NCBI RefSeq assembly: GCF_027563345.1
Contig: NZ_JAMKBK010000010.1
From: Psychrobacillus psychrodurans
Lineage (GTDB): Bacteria; Bacillota; Bacilli; Bacillales_A; Planococcaceae
Length of the DNA: 64,000 nt
Strand: one strand, 5' to 3'
Shown: positions 16,772-25,166 of the stretch, piece by piece
Numbering within the stretch: position 1 is the stretch's first letter
Layout of the letters: each line of letters opens with the position of its first letter
Position numbers and translations under genes: made by a program
The notes under the pieces: generated by a model
Databases searched by the model: none
What the model saw: the letters and a program-made list of their open reading frames with translations, nothing else
What the model was told of the DNA's origin: nothing

Positions 16772-17461
16772 TTATAAAGTCTCCTTCACTAAGGCAATTT
16801 TGTATTCTAGTTCTTCTTTCTTTTGATGTACCTCAGTTCCTGGTATTTTGTTTAACTCATTTACTATTCGTAGCCATTCATTTAATTCATTGTTCCACTT
16901 CTTTTGATAGATAGGAGATTTTTCTTTACTTAGAATTGGACCAACTAGCAACTCCTTTTCTGATAACTTCATGATTCCTTTTTTTAACACAAGAATCTCA
17001 TAAATTTTATCGTGTTCTTCCAGAATTACTTCCTGTTCTATTTTCCATTGTTCTTGAATAGCCCATTCTCGTATTGCTTTGGCATGTATATTTGGTTGTA
17101 ATATTAGAGTATCCACCTTAGAAAGCTTGTCTTTCCCTGATTCTAGAATTGAGGCTATAAGTGGACCACCCATTCCAGCTATAGTAACTGTCTGAACATT
17201 GTCTACATCCGAGAATACCTCTAACCCGTTACCGAAACGGACATCAATATTATTTTGTAAGCCTTCACTTATTACTTGTTTTTTCGCAGATTCGAATGGA
17301 CCTTTTACAACCTCTCCAGCAATAGCTTTCGTTATAACACCTTCATGTACTAAAAAACATGGCAAGTATGCGTGATCACTACCGATATCCGCTAAAATAG
17401 TATTTTCTTTGACAAAGGAAGCAACTGTTTTCAGTCTTTCCGATAATTTTTTTGCATTCAT
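16772..17461 (-). CDS. trmK: tRNA (adenine(22)-N(1))-methyltransferase
   Basis: 229 residues; Rossmann-type SAM-dependent methyltransferase that makes m1A22 in tRNA. SAM motif I is TILADIGSDHAYLPCFL near residue 22. The family-specific sequence VTIAGMGGPLIASIL near 93 and the NIHAKAIREW segment follow. The C-terminal part is a helical coiled coil (NELNEWLRIVNELN ... QKKEELEYKIALVKE), as in TrmK. Upstream partner of yqfO. Confidence 0.93.
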   Translation of the reverse strand: MNAKKLSERLKTVASFVKENTILADIGSDHAYLPCFLVHEGVITKAIAGEVVKGPFESAKKQVISEGLQNNIDVRFGNGLEVFSDVDNVQTVTIAGMGGPLIASILESGKDKLSKVDTLILQPNIHAKAIREWAIQEQWKIEQEVILEEHDKIYEILVLKKGIMKLSEKELLVGPILSKEKSPIYQKKWNNELNEWLRIVNELNKIPGTEVHQKKEELEYKIALVKETL

Positions 17462-17499
17462 TTTTTCAACACCTCTTCATTAACTATTATAGCAAAAAA

Positions 17500-17538
17500 G
17501 AAAAAAGACCTCGATTCTTTTACGAAATCGAAGGCCTT
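17500..17538 (-). terminator. Terminator after cccA
   Basis: Minus strand GGCCTTCGATT pairs with AATCGAGGTC and is followed by TTTTTT. Confidence 0.85.
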
Positions 17539-17550
17539 CTTATTGAGTTA

Positions 17551-17925
17551 CTATTCTAACGATGTTATCCATGCCGCCATAGCGTCTAGATTTTCTTCAG
17601 GTACTAAACCAGCTGGCATTGCACCTTTACCATTTGCTAATACATCTTTAATTTCGTCTTCAGATAGTTCAGTATCAACTAATGAAGGAAAAGCACCTTG
17701 TCCTTCATAACTATTACCGTGACAACCGATACATTTACCTTGAGCAAGAGCTTCTGGATCGAATTCTCCAGCTGACGCATCTTCTCCGCCTTCTGTTCCT
17801 TCTCCATGTTCTTCAGTTGCAGCCATTTCTTCTTTGTTACCTACGCCATCCATAGACAAGAAGAAAATTAAACCAATACCAAAAGCCATAATTAAGATAA
17901 ATGGAATTATTGGATTTCTTTGCAT
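17551..17925 (-). CDS. cccA: Membrane-anchored c-type cytochrome (c-550 type)
   Basis: 124 residues: an N-terminal anchor (IPFILIMAFGIGLIFFLSM, about residues 6-25), then an acidic low-complexity linker (EEMAATEEHGEGTEGGEDA), then a small class I cytochrome c domain with the heme motif CIGCH at about 74-78 and the probable axial Met in GAMPAGL near 110. It passes electrons between the bc complex and terminal oxidase outside the membrane. The neighbourhood sigA/trmK matches B. subtilis cccA (cytochrome c-550). Confidence 0.93.
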   Translation of the reverse strand: MQRNPIIPFILIMAFGIGLIFFLSMDGVGNKEEMAATEEHGEGTEGGEDASAGEFDPEALAQGKCIGCHGNSYEGQGAFPSLVDTELSEDEIKDVLANGKGAMPAGLVPEENLDAMAAWITSLE

Positions 17926-18076
17926 AGTTAACCCTCCCTTTTAATACAATCTTTTCTAATATAGAATTAGTCAACATTTACATTGTACTGCATTCTAGTT
18001 AAAACGAAAAGTCTTATGGGATAAGTTTTCTTACATTGTGACAATTTGGACATAATTTTTCGTGTTTTTTCTACAT

Positions 18077-19216
18077 TTAGCAACCAATATGTCGAGCTAT
18101 TACCATTCTCTGTACTTCGGAAGTTCCTTCTCCAATTTCCAGTAATTTAGCATCTCGCATATATCTTTCTACTTCATACTCTTTCATATACCCATAACCA
18201 CCATGTATTTGAATAGCTTGATCTGCTACTTCCATTGCAATTTCAGATGCATATAATTTACACATAGACGCTTCTTTTCCAAATGCCCGTCCCTGATCTT
18301 TCAACCATGCTGCTTTGTGTACCATTGTGCGTGCAAGCTCAATTTTCATCGCCATATCTGCCAATTTAAATTGTGTTACCTGGAACTCAGAAAGTGTCTT
18401 TCCAAACTGCTTGCGCTCTTTAGAATAACGGAGAGCTCTGTCAAAAGCTGCTTGTGCAATCCCTACTGCCATTGCTCCTATACCAATTCGACCACCGTCA
18501 AGCGTTACAAGGAATTGTTTGAATCCATTTCCTTTCTCACCTAACAAGTTTTCCTGAGGCACACGTACATTTTCTAATACTAGCTCAGTTGTGTTAGATG
18601 CATTCAAACCCATTTTCTCGTAGTTATCGATAATAGAGAAACCTTCTGAATCTGTAGGAACAATAATCGCCGAAATTTCTTTTTTTCCATCCTTCACATC
18701 AGTAATTGCTGTTAATGCTAAGTGTTTTGCATAGCTAGCATTCGTTATAAAAGCTTTGTTTCCATTAATAACAAAATCATTGCCATCAACTTTTGCAGTT
18801 GTCTGCGTACCACCTGCATCTGACCCTGCGTTAGGCTCGGTTAAACCAAAGGCACCGAATGATTCTCCTGTACATACTGGAACCAAGTATTTTTGTTTTT
18901 GTTCTTCTGTACCAAATAGGTTAAGTGGAGCACCGCCAAGAGATATATGTGCAGAATAGGTAATTCCTGTGGAAGCACATGCTCTACTCAATTCTTCTGT
19001 AACTATTGCAAAACTAACTGTATCTGCTCCTGATCCACCATACTCTTCTGAAAACGGTAAGCCCATCATCCCCATGTCGGCTAACTGTTTAAAGATTTCT
19101 TTTGGGAACGCTTTCGTTTTATCGCGCTCAATTGCTCCTGGTGCAACAACTTCATCCGAAAACTCACGAATTGTTTTACGGATCATGTTATGTTCCTGAG
19201 TTAAATCAAAATTCAT
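18077..19216 (-). CDS. Acyl-CoA dehydrogenase (short/branched-chain type)
   Basis: FAD enzyme that makes the trans-2-enoyl-CoA from acyl-CoA. The fold is covered end to end: N-terminal helices, GLTEPNAGSDAGG near 130 (flavin/CoA contacts), FITNASYA, RIGIGAMAVGIAQAAFDRAL, and the C-terminal QIHGGYGYMKEYEVERYMRDAKLLEIGEGTSEVQ, broken here: QIHGGYGYMKEYEVER then YMRDAKLLEIGEGTSE. The Glu in GEGTSE is the usual catalytic base. Start at 19216 is preferred because AAGGGG sits nine bases upstream; the ATG three codons earlier abuts that site. Exact substrate is not determinable. It is not in the B. subtilis version of this region. Confidence 0.92.
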   Translation of the reverse strand: MNFDLTQEHNMIRKTIREFSDEVVAPGAIERDKTKAFPKEIFKQLADMGMMGLPFSEEYGGSGADTVSFAIVTEELSRACASTGITYSAHISLGGAPLNLFGTEEQKQKYLVPVCTGESFGAFGLTEPNAGSDAGGTQTTAKVDGNDFVINGNKAFITNASYAKHLALTAITDVKDGKKEISAIIVPTDSEGFSIIDNYEKMGLNASNTTELVLENVRVPQENLLGEKGNGFKQFLVTLDGGRIGIGAMAVGIAQAAFDRALRYSKERKQFGKTLSEFQVTQFKLADMAMKIELARTMVHKAAWLKDQGRAFGKEASMCKLYASEIAMEVADQAIQIHGGYGYMKEYEVERYMRDAKLLEIGEGTSEVQRMVIARHIGC

Positions 19217-19538
19217 TTCTTCCATCCCCTTTGTAAATAAAAACGCTTACAATTACTATTATACTAAAAATATTAGAAATTCAAAGATTTATTATTAGAA
19301 AAGCACAAGCAACCTTTAAGACAAAAGCTAAGTAAGCCACCTGGCATTGCCTTCCTCCACGGAAAGTGTCCACTTGAAACGGAAATTGGTAGTGCTATTA
19401 GATATTTTATTCTTCAAAATACGTAGCTCATTGAGTTCAAGGCACAAAACTATAACTTTCTTCCCTATTAAAAAATACCAACAATCAGTCACATTTAGTG
19501 AATAGTTGTTGGTATTTTATCGTTATATGTAATAGTAA
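19217..19538. other. Intergenic stretch between acyl-CoA dehydrogenase and membrane-protein genes
   Basis: About 320 bases with no gene. It holds a fragment of repeat family R1 at 19319-19395 (CCACGGAAAGTGTCCAC then TTGAAACGGAAAT, matching the right end of the tandem copies at 27.3 kb) and a strong terminator at 19471-19519. Confidence 0.7.
19471..19519. terminator. Terminator, bidirectional, after the 191-codon membrane-protein gene
   Basis: AAAATACCAACAA pairs with TTGTTGGTATTTT across a 21-base loop; T-runs on both strands. Confidence 0.85.
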
Positions 19539-20096
19539 TTAATTGAATATAAAATAACCGATAATTAATAAAATCCCTAAAATCCCAGAAATACTAAAAT
19601 ATACTAACTTCATCAGTAATCCAGAGAAAAGCCATAACAAACAATTACCAAATATTAAACCAATTAATAATAATGGGTTATCTCCAAAGTAAATATCCCA
19701 TACTTTAAAAGATAATGCTAATAATAATAAAGCAGAAAATACAAACAGGAGCGGTGCCATCACTGATTTATTTTTTACTAGTTTAATAGCTATGTATAAA
19801 AAAGAAAGAATAGCAATTGCAACAAGAATAATGGGTATAAAGATTGCGGTTGTTGCAACAAACAAGGAAGCTAATAATATTGCGGTTAATAAACCGACTA
19901 TAGTATACAATATTACTTTAGTTTTTTGTTTTTTAGCTAATACTGCCTTAGAGGCATTCTCCGTTTGTTCGTCCCCATTATTTTCACCTTGGGCGTATAA
20001 AGCGAGAAGAAAATCACAATAATGCTCGGGTAATAACTTGTTTTTTTTCCAAAATGAAATTTCATTCATTATAATTTGCTTACGTTGCAGCGACAT
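19539..20096 (-). CDS. Hypothetical multi-pass membrane protein downstream of sigA
   Basis: 185 residues from the ATG at 20096, which has GAGG eight bases upstream; the frame extends six codons further. An N-terminal soluble segment (MSLQRKQIIMNEISFWKKNKLLPEHYCDFLLALY) resembles a short helical 'leave-membrane' cap. It is followed by a charged linker and about six hydrophobic helices. Not recognised as a named family and not part of B. subtilis synteny. It is closed off from sigA by a terminator, so it needs its own promoter. Confidence 0.75.
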   Translation of the reverse strand: MSLQRKQIIMNEISFWKKNKLLPEHYCDFLLALYAQGENNGDEQTENASKAVLAKKQKTKVILYTIVGLLTAILLASLFVATTAIFIPIILVAIAILSFLYIAIKLVKNKSVMAPLLFVFSALLLLALSFKVWDIYFGDNPLLLIGLIFGNCLLWLFSGLLMKLVYFSISGILGILLIIGYFIFN

Positions 20097-20150
20097 ATCT
20101 AGTCCTCTTTTCATCTGGTAAAACCAGTATTGTAAGATTCATAGAACTTA

Positions 20151-20178
20151 GAAAAAGACACCCATAGTGGATGTCTTC
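20151..20178 (-). terminator. Terminator after sigA
   Basis: Minus strand AAGACATCC pairs with GGGTGTCTT (one wobble), followed by TTTTC. Confidence 0.85.
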
Positions 20179-20182
20179 CATT

Positions 20183-21307
20183 CTATTCTAAAAAGTCTTT
20201 AAGACGTTTACTTCTAGAAGGGTGACGCAGTTTTCGTAATGCTTTTGCCTCTATCTGACGAATACGCTCACGCGTAACTCCAAATACTTTTCCAACCTCT
20301 TCAAGTGTTCTCGTACGACCATCATCCAGACCGAAACGCAGGCGTAATACATTTTCTTCTCTGTCTGTTAGTGTATCCAAGACATCTTCCAATTGTTCTT
20401 TAAGAAGCTCATAAGCAGCGTGGTCAGAGGGAGACTGCGCATCTGCATCTTCAATAAAATCACCTAAATGAGAATCATCCTCTTCACCAATAGGTGTTTC
20501 TAAAGAAACCGGTTCTTGGGCAATTTTCAATATTTCACGTACTTTTTCTGCAGGCAAGTCCATTTCTTCCCCAATTTCTTCAGGAGAAGGTTCACGACCT
20601 AAATCTTGCAATAATTGACGTTGAACACGAATTAACTTATTTATAGTTTCTACCATATGCACAGGAATACGAATTGTTCTAGCTTGGTCAGCAATTGCAC
20701 GTGTTATTGCTTGACGTATCCACCATGTAGCGTAAGTACTAAATTTGAACCCTTTACGATGATCAAATTTCTCTACAGCTTTGATAAGCCCCATATTACC
20801 TTCTTGAATAAGGTCTAAAAATAGCATACCACGCCCAACATAACGTTTTGCAATACTTACAACTAATCGCAGGTTTGCTTCAGCTAAACGTTTTCTAGCT
20901 TCTTCATCGCCTTGCTCAATACGTTCTGCTAGAGCAACCTCTTCAGAAGCTTTTAGTAAGTCTACTCTCCCTATTTCCTTTAAGTACATACGAACAGGGT
21001 CATTGATCTTGACGCCAGGTGGAACACTTAAATCATTTAAGTCAAAGGTTTCTTCTTTACCTTTCATTAAGCGATCCAAATCTTCTTCATCACCATCTTT
21101 ACGACTAAGCTCAATATTTCTACCTTCAAGATTATCAATGAACTCTTCGATTTGATCAGATTCAAGTTCAAAATGAGCTAATTTTTCTGCAATATCATGA
21201 TATGTTAACTCACCATTTTTTTTACCTAATTCGATTAATTGTTTTTTTGCCTCTTCTAATGATAATTCAATATCTGTTTCTTTTGTACGTTCGGACTTGT
21301 CCGCCAT
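20183..21307 (-). CDS. sigA: RNA polymerase primary sigma factor (sigma-A / RpoD)
   Basis: 374 residues, standard length for Bacillus sigma-A. N-terminal region 1.1 is acidic; region 1.2 is DPVRMYLKEIGRVDLL. Region 2 holds RLVVSIAKRYVGRGMLFLDLIQEG and YATWWIRQAITRAIADQ (recognition of -10). Region 3 starts IRIPVHM. Region 4.2 ends GVTRERIRQIEAKALRKLRHP (recognition of -35). Ribosome site AAGGAGG. Follows dnaG with a 28-base gap, forming the classic macromolecular-synthesis operon without rpsU, which lies 17 kb away. Confidence 0.98.
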   Translation of the reverse strand: MADKSERTKETDIELSLEEAKKQLIELGKKNGELTYHDIAEKLAHFELESDQIEEFIDNLEGRNIELSRKDGDEEDLDRLMKGKEETFDLNDLSVPPGVKINDPVRMYLKEIGRVDLLKASEEVALAERIEQGDEEARKRLAEANLRLVVSIAKRYVGRGMLFLDLIQEGNMGLIKAVEKFDHRKGFKFSTYATWWIRQAITRAIADQARTIRIPVHMVETINKLIRVQRQLLQDLGREPSPEEIGEEMDLPAEKVREILKIAQEPVSLETPIGEEDDSHLGDFIEDADAQSPSDHAAYELLKEQLEDVLDTLTDREENVLRLRFGLDDGRTRTLEEVGKVFGVTRERIRQIEAKALRKLRHPSRSKRLKDFLE

Positions 21308-21335
21308 AAGAATTCCTCCTTTTACTACCGGATAG

Positions 21336-23165
21336 TTACTCTAAAGTTTCCAAAGACTTTTTCAACTGAATAGCTTCTTGGGCCAGTTCCAATGCCTTGG
21401 AAATATCACTCATTTTTTCTGCTTCTTTTGCTTCATGTAACTTACGTGAAATACGTAGTTCAATCCGGTATTTTCGTATATGGCGCAAACAGTCCATGAC
21501 TTCCTCTGTTTCATGCTCTGGATCACGTTCTGAGAGCGCTGCTTCCATTACTATTTTTCTTAACTGTGCATCATTTAATACTTCTAAAAAACGTTGAAAA
21601 TCACCATCTGGATACTCTTCGTAAAATCCAGTTAATCGAACAAACACCACTTCATAAGCATCTCTGATAAAACATTGATCATCCAAATTCCTTCTTGCAA
21701 TATCAATTACACTAGGATTGTGAAGCATATGGGAAAGTAATATTCGCTCTGCTCTTTCGTCTGCAGATATTGCTTTCTTTATCTTCGTCATTTCCGGTTT
21801 AATTGTTAAAGGAAGGGATGATTCCTGCTTAGATTGTTTTGCTTGCTTTCCTTGAATTTTACGTAAATGTTGGTAAATAGCTTCTTCTGATACATTAGTT
21901 TCTTGTGAAAGCTGACGAATATACAAATCACGTTCAACTGATGAACTTCTATCACTCAGTATTTCCAATATTTCTTGGATATACTGTAAAGTATCATTTT
22001 CATTGTTAAAATTTTTATCTCTCTTTGAAACAATCATCATAAATGATAAATATGAATGTGGCTTTTCAATAATCTTTGTTCGAAATGCTTCTTCCCCATA
22101 ATTTTTAATGTAATCATCGGGATCCATTGCATCTGGAATAATTGCAATCTCCGTTTGTATTTGATGGGCTTGTAAAGCAGTAGAAGCCTTTTTAGCTGCT
22201 TCCATACCTGCACGATCACCATCAAAACAAAGCGTGACATTTGAAGTGAGTCTATTTAGTTTGGTTATATGAGTTGACGTCAATGCTGTACCCATAGTTG
22301 CAATTCCATTGCCAATACCTGCCTTAGATGCAGCAATAACATCGAGAAAACCTTCAAAAACAATTACATTACGTTGTTTCCGAATATCTAATCTTGCTTT
22401 GTCTAAATTATAAAGTACATGGCTCTTTTGGAATATAGGCGATTCTGGACTATTTAGGTACTTGACCTCATTTTCGTTCTTTTCCAGTATTCTACCAGAA
22501 AAGGCAATAACATACCCGGTTTCATCAAATACCGGAAACATAATTCTTCCTCGAAACCGATCGAAATACTTTAATTCATTTTCTTTTCGGATAATGAGAC
22601 CAGTTTTCTCAATTTCTTGTAAATCCATACCTTTACGTTCAAGTAACGTAGTTAAAGCATCCCATTTAGGAAGGGACCACCCTATCTTATACTTTTCGAT
22701 AATCTCCTTAGAAAACCCTCTTTCCTCGAGGTAATGTAATGCATTTTCTCCTTCCTCGGTATGAAGCAGTAAATGATGGAAATAGTCACTAGCAAACTCA
22801 TGAGCTTTTCTCATCATGGAAACCTCTTTTGAAACAGGTGCTTTCGACTCTGTATCCCCAGAAGAACTCTCTTCAATAGTCAATCCAATTCGACTACCAA
22901 GTTTACTAACAGCATCTTGAAAAGAAAGATTTTCAATATCCATTAAAAATGTAATTACATTTCCACCAGCTCCACAACCAAAGCAATGAAAAATTTGCTT
23001 TTCATGTGTTACTGAAAAAGATGGTGTCTGTTCACCATGAAAAGGGCATAAACCAAAATAGTTTCGACCTCTTTTGGTTAGTTGAACATATTCGCTTATG
23101 ACGTCGACAATATCATTGTTATTTCTAACTTGTTCGATTACCTCTTCTTCTATACGACCCGACAC
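21336..23165 (-). CDS. dnaG: DNA primase
   Basis: 609 residues from a GTG start. The CHC2 zinc-binding domain is at the N-terminus (CPFHGEQTPSFSV ... HCFGCGAGG, residues about 40-65). The TOPRIM catalytic core has VIVFEGFLDVIAA (near 270, catalytic Glu) and LCFDGDRAGMEAA (near 315, metal-binding DxD). The C-terminal helical domain (from about 450) should bind the replicative helicase. It makes RNA primers for lagging-strand synthesis. A terminator after yqfL separates it from ccpN-yqfL. Confidence 0.97.
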   Translation of the reverse strand: MSGRIEEEVIEQVRNNNDIVDVISEYVQLTKRGRNYFGLCPFHGEQTPSFSVTHEKQIFHCFGCGAGGNVITFLMDIENLSFQDAVSKLGSRIGLTIEESSSGDTESKAPVSKEVSMMRKAHEFASDYFHHLLLHTEEGENALHYLEERGFSKEIIEKYKIGWSLPKWDALTTLLERKGMDLQEIEKTGLIIRKENELKYFDRFRGRIMFPVFDETGYVIAFSGRILEKNENEVKYLNSPESPIFQKSHVLYNLDKARLDIRKQRNVIVFEGFLDVIAASKAGIGNGIATMGTALTSTHITKLNRLTSNVTLCFDGDRAGMEAAKKASTALQAHQIQTEIAIIPDAMDPDDYIKNYGEEAFRTKIIEKPHSYLSFMMIVSKRDKNFNNENDTLQYIQEILEILSDRSSSVERDLYIRQLSQETNVSEEAIYQHLRKIQGKQAKQSKQESSLPLTIKPEMTKIKKAISADERAERILLSHMLHNPSVIDIARRNLDDQCFIRDAYEVVFVRLTGFYEEYPDGDFQRFLEVLNDAQLRKIVMEAALSERDPEHETEEVMDCLRHIRKYRIELRISRKLHEAKEAEKMSDISKALELAQEAIQLKKSLETLE

Positions 23166-23336
23166 TTTTTCACCATCTTTACTTGCTACTTTAATAATTC
23201 GTTAAATGAAAGAAAAATCCTGCAAGAATCGACAAAAAAATCATATAAATAATTTTATAATAATTATTTTCCACAAATAACTATTATAAAACATTTTAAA
23301 CTAATAATCTATTATTATCTATTCGATAGACAATAG

Positions 23337-23369
23337 AAAAAACCTTTTCACTATCGTGAATCGGTTTAA
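23337..23369 (-). terminator. Terminator after yqfL
   Basis: Minus strand AAACC..TTCAC pairs with GTGAA..GGTTT (two mismatches inside), then TTTTTCT. Confidence 0.7.
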
Positions 23370-23380
23370 AATCTTCCAAA

Positions 23381-24190
23381 TTATTTTTGTTGTATGTGAT
23401 TAATTACTACATTAGCAGTCTCTTCCACCGCTCTGTTCGTCACATCAATTACAATACAACCAATTTTTTTAGCGATTTTCTCAAAGTGATCAATTTCTTC
23501 ATTGATTCTTTCTATTTTAGCATAACTTGCATCATCATTTAAACCAATTGCTTTCAATCTTTCTTTTCTAATAGAATTTAGTTTTTCTGGAGTAATGACT
23601 AATCCTACACATTTTGCTGGATCAACTTGGAAAAGTTGCTCCGGTGGGTCTACTTCTGGTACAAGTGGAACGTTTGCTACTTTGAATCTTTTGTTCGCCA
23701 AATACTGTGATAATGGAGTTTTAGAAGTTCTAGATACCCCTATAAGTACTATATCCGCTTGAAGTAACCCTCTTGGATCTCTTCCATCGTCATATTTTAC
23801 TGCAAATTCTATTGCTTCAATTTTTTTAAAATAGTCTTCATCTAACTTTCTTACTAAACCAGGTTCTTCAAAAGGTTTTTCATCTAATTCTTTTTCAAAT
23901 AGATTAATAACCGGTCCTATTAAATCGACAGACTCTAAATTATATAAATTACAGTATTCTATTAATGCTTGACGCATTTTTGTTTGTACAAGTGTATACA
24001 AGATTATAGCACCTTGCTCTTTAGCAAGTTCTGTAATTTCTTTAATATGGTCTAAAGAATCAATATGAGTAAATCTCTTAAATTTAGTATGCTGTAGACC
24101 AGGTCTAAATTGACTTATTGCCGCTTTTGCTACTAGTTCGCCCGTTTCTCCTATAGAATCCGAGACTATAAACAGGTTTAGCATTTTCAT
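23381..24190 (-). CDS. yqfL: Pyruvate, phosphate dikinase regulatory protein (bifunctional kinase/pyrophosphorylase, DUF299)
   Basis: 269 residues. N-terminus MKMLNLFIVSDSIGETGELVAKAA is broken here as MLNLFIVSDSIGETG then ELVAKAA and is diagnostic for the PPDK/PEP-synthase regulator family. The P-loop-like GVSRTSKTPLSQYLA lies near residue 152. The family uses ADP to phosphorylate and inactivate the dikinase, and phosphate to reactivate it. It is second gene after ccpN, with a 12-base gap, and in B. subtilis YqfL is reported to modulate CcpN activity, so here it may act on CcpN, not only on a dikinase. Confidence 0.93.
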   Translation of the reverse strand: MKMLNLFIVSDSIGETGELVAKAAISQFRPGLQHTKFKRFTHIDSLDHIKEITELAKEQGAIILYTLVQTKMRQALIEYCNLYNLESVDLIGPVINLFEKELDEKPFEEPGLVRKLDEDYFKKIEAIEFAVKYDDGRDPRGLLQADIVLIGVSRTSKTPLSQYLANKRFKVANVPLVPEVDPPEQLFQVDPAKCVGLVITPEKLNSIRKERLKAIGLNDDASYAKIERINEEIDHFEKIAKKIGCIVIDVTNRAVEETANVVINHIQQK

Positions 24191-24201
24191 CGTTTCACTC
24201 C

Positions 24202-24840
24202 TTATAGATCATGGTCATCGGCTAATGATAAAAAGGCTCGAGTAATATTAGTCTTTGTAATTCTACCAATCACTTCTAACCCATTTTTCCCTTCTTTTAC
24301 AACAGGTAGGGAATCAATTTGTCGACTCATTAATTTTTTGGCCACTTCAATAAGTGTATCCTCTTTCAAACAATACGTTATGTTAGGCATCCTTGTCATA
24401 ATCATATGTACTGGAATTTTGTTTAAATCTTGGTTGCCAATACTTGTTCGCAAAAAGTCTTTTCTTGAAAGAACTCCTGAAAGCAACGAATTTTTATCAA
24501 GGACAAATAATGACCCAACATCCTCTAAAAACATATGACATATAGCATCATATACCGTCATACTTTCATCAACAACTACTGGAATTGATTGAAAATCTTT
24601 CACTGTCATTTGTGCTATATTATCTGATATTGCTTGGCTTGTTTTTTTGCCAGAATAAAAGTACCCCACACGTGGACGAGCATCTAAAAAGCCTGCCATC
24701 GTTAATATAGCTAGATCTGGACGTAGCGTGGATCTAGTTAATTTCAGTCTCTCCGCAATTTGTTCGCCAGTGATAGGACCGTTTCCTTTTACTATGTCCA
24801 AAATTTCATTTTGCCGTTTGTTGAGTTCGATTGGACTCAC
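24202..24840 (-). CDS. ccpN: CcpN-type transcriptional repressor (HTH + tandem CBS)
   Basis: 212 residues from a GTG start with GAGGCG upstream. The N-terminal winged HTH (NKRQNEILDIVKGNGPITGEQIAERLKLTRSTLRPDLAIL) is split here: KRQNEILDIVKGNGPITG and EQIAERLKLTRSTLRPDL. Two CBS modules follow at about 85-140 and 150-205 and sense nucleotides (ATP/ADP in the B. subtilis protein). CcpN represses gluconeogenic gapB and pckA during glycolysis. Gene order ccpN-yqfL-dnaG-sigA is conserved. It is divergent from glyS. Confidence 0.93.
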   Translation of the reverse strand: MSPIELNKRQNEILDIVKGNGPITGEQIAERLKLTRSTLRPDLAILTMAGFLDARPRVGYFYSGKKTSQAISDNIAQMTVKDFQSIPVVVDESMTVYDAICHMFLEDVGSLFVLDKNSLLSGVLSRKDFLRTSIGNQDLNKIPVHMIMTRMPNITYCLKEDTLIEVAKKLMSRQIDSLPVVKEGKNGLEVIGRITKTNITRAFLSLADDHDL

Positions 24841-24894
24841 CGCCTCAAAGTGTTATACTTAATACTAAATAATTATATACTACTTTCTAGGTTA

Positions 24895-24923
24895 TTGCGA
24901 AGTAAAGTTGCTCATGATACAAT
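24895..24923 (+). promoter_or_regulatory. Sigma-A-type promoter of the glyS T-box transcript
   Basis: TTGCGA, 17-base spacer, TACAAT; transcription should begin near 24930, just before the T-box leader. Confidence 0.7.
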
Positions 24924-24929
24924 AGCAAC

Positions 24930-25125
24930 AAATGATAAAGCGTTGAAGAGCATTATAAGTACTACATCCTAAGCGAGTGGGGTCAGTGAAAGCCCACATT
25001 GTAGGAAAACGGCAGCTTGGAGCTTATGCTTTTAAAGAGGATTGTTTTTTAACAATCAATCGGGGTGGAACCGCGGGTTAATAACTCGTCCCCGGGCACT
25101 TATTGCCCGGAGACGAGTTATTTTG
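24930..25125 (+). ncRNA. T-box leader, glycine specifier (GGC), controlling glyS
   Basis: The leader contains the T-box sequence GGGTGGAACCGCGG at about 25063-25077. A long terminator at 25079-25122 has a stem with AATAACTCGTC and CCGGGCA arms, loop CTTAT, then TTTTGTG. The specifier is GGC at 25011-25013 in GGAAAACGGCAGC. Uncharged tRNA-Gly (GCC anticodon) would pair with the specifier and the T-box bulge and prevent termination. Stem I spans about 24945-25045. The AGTGA element is at 24985-24989. Confidence 0.92.
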
Positions 25126-25166
25126 TGTTCCGGGATAAAGTGACAAAATTTAATGGAGGTTATCAA

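Noticed and set aside
25065..25166. Longer glyS start
   Set aside because: The extra codons lie in the T-box sequence and its terminator; a good ribosome site precedes 25167.
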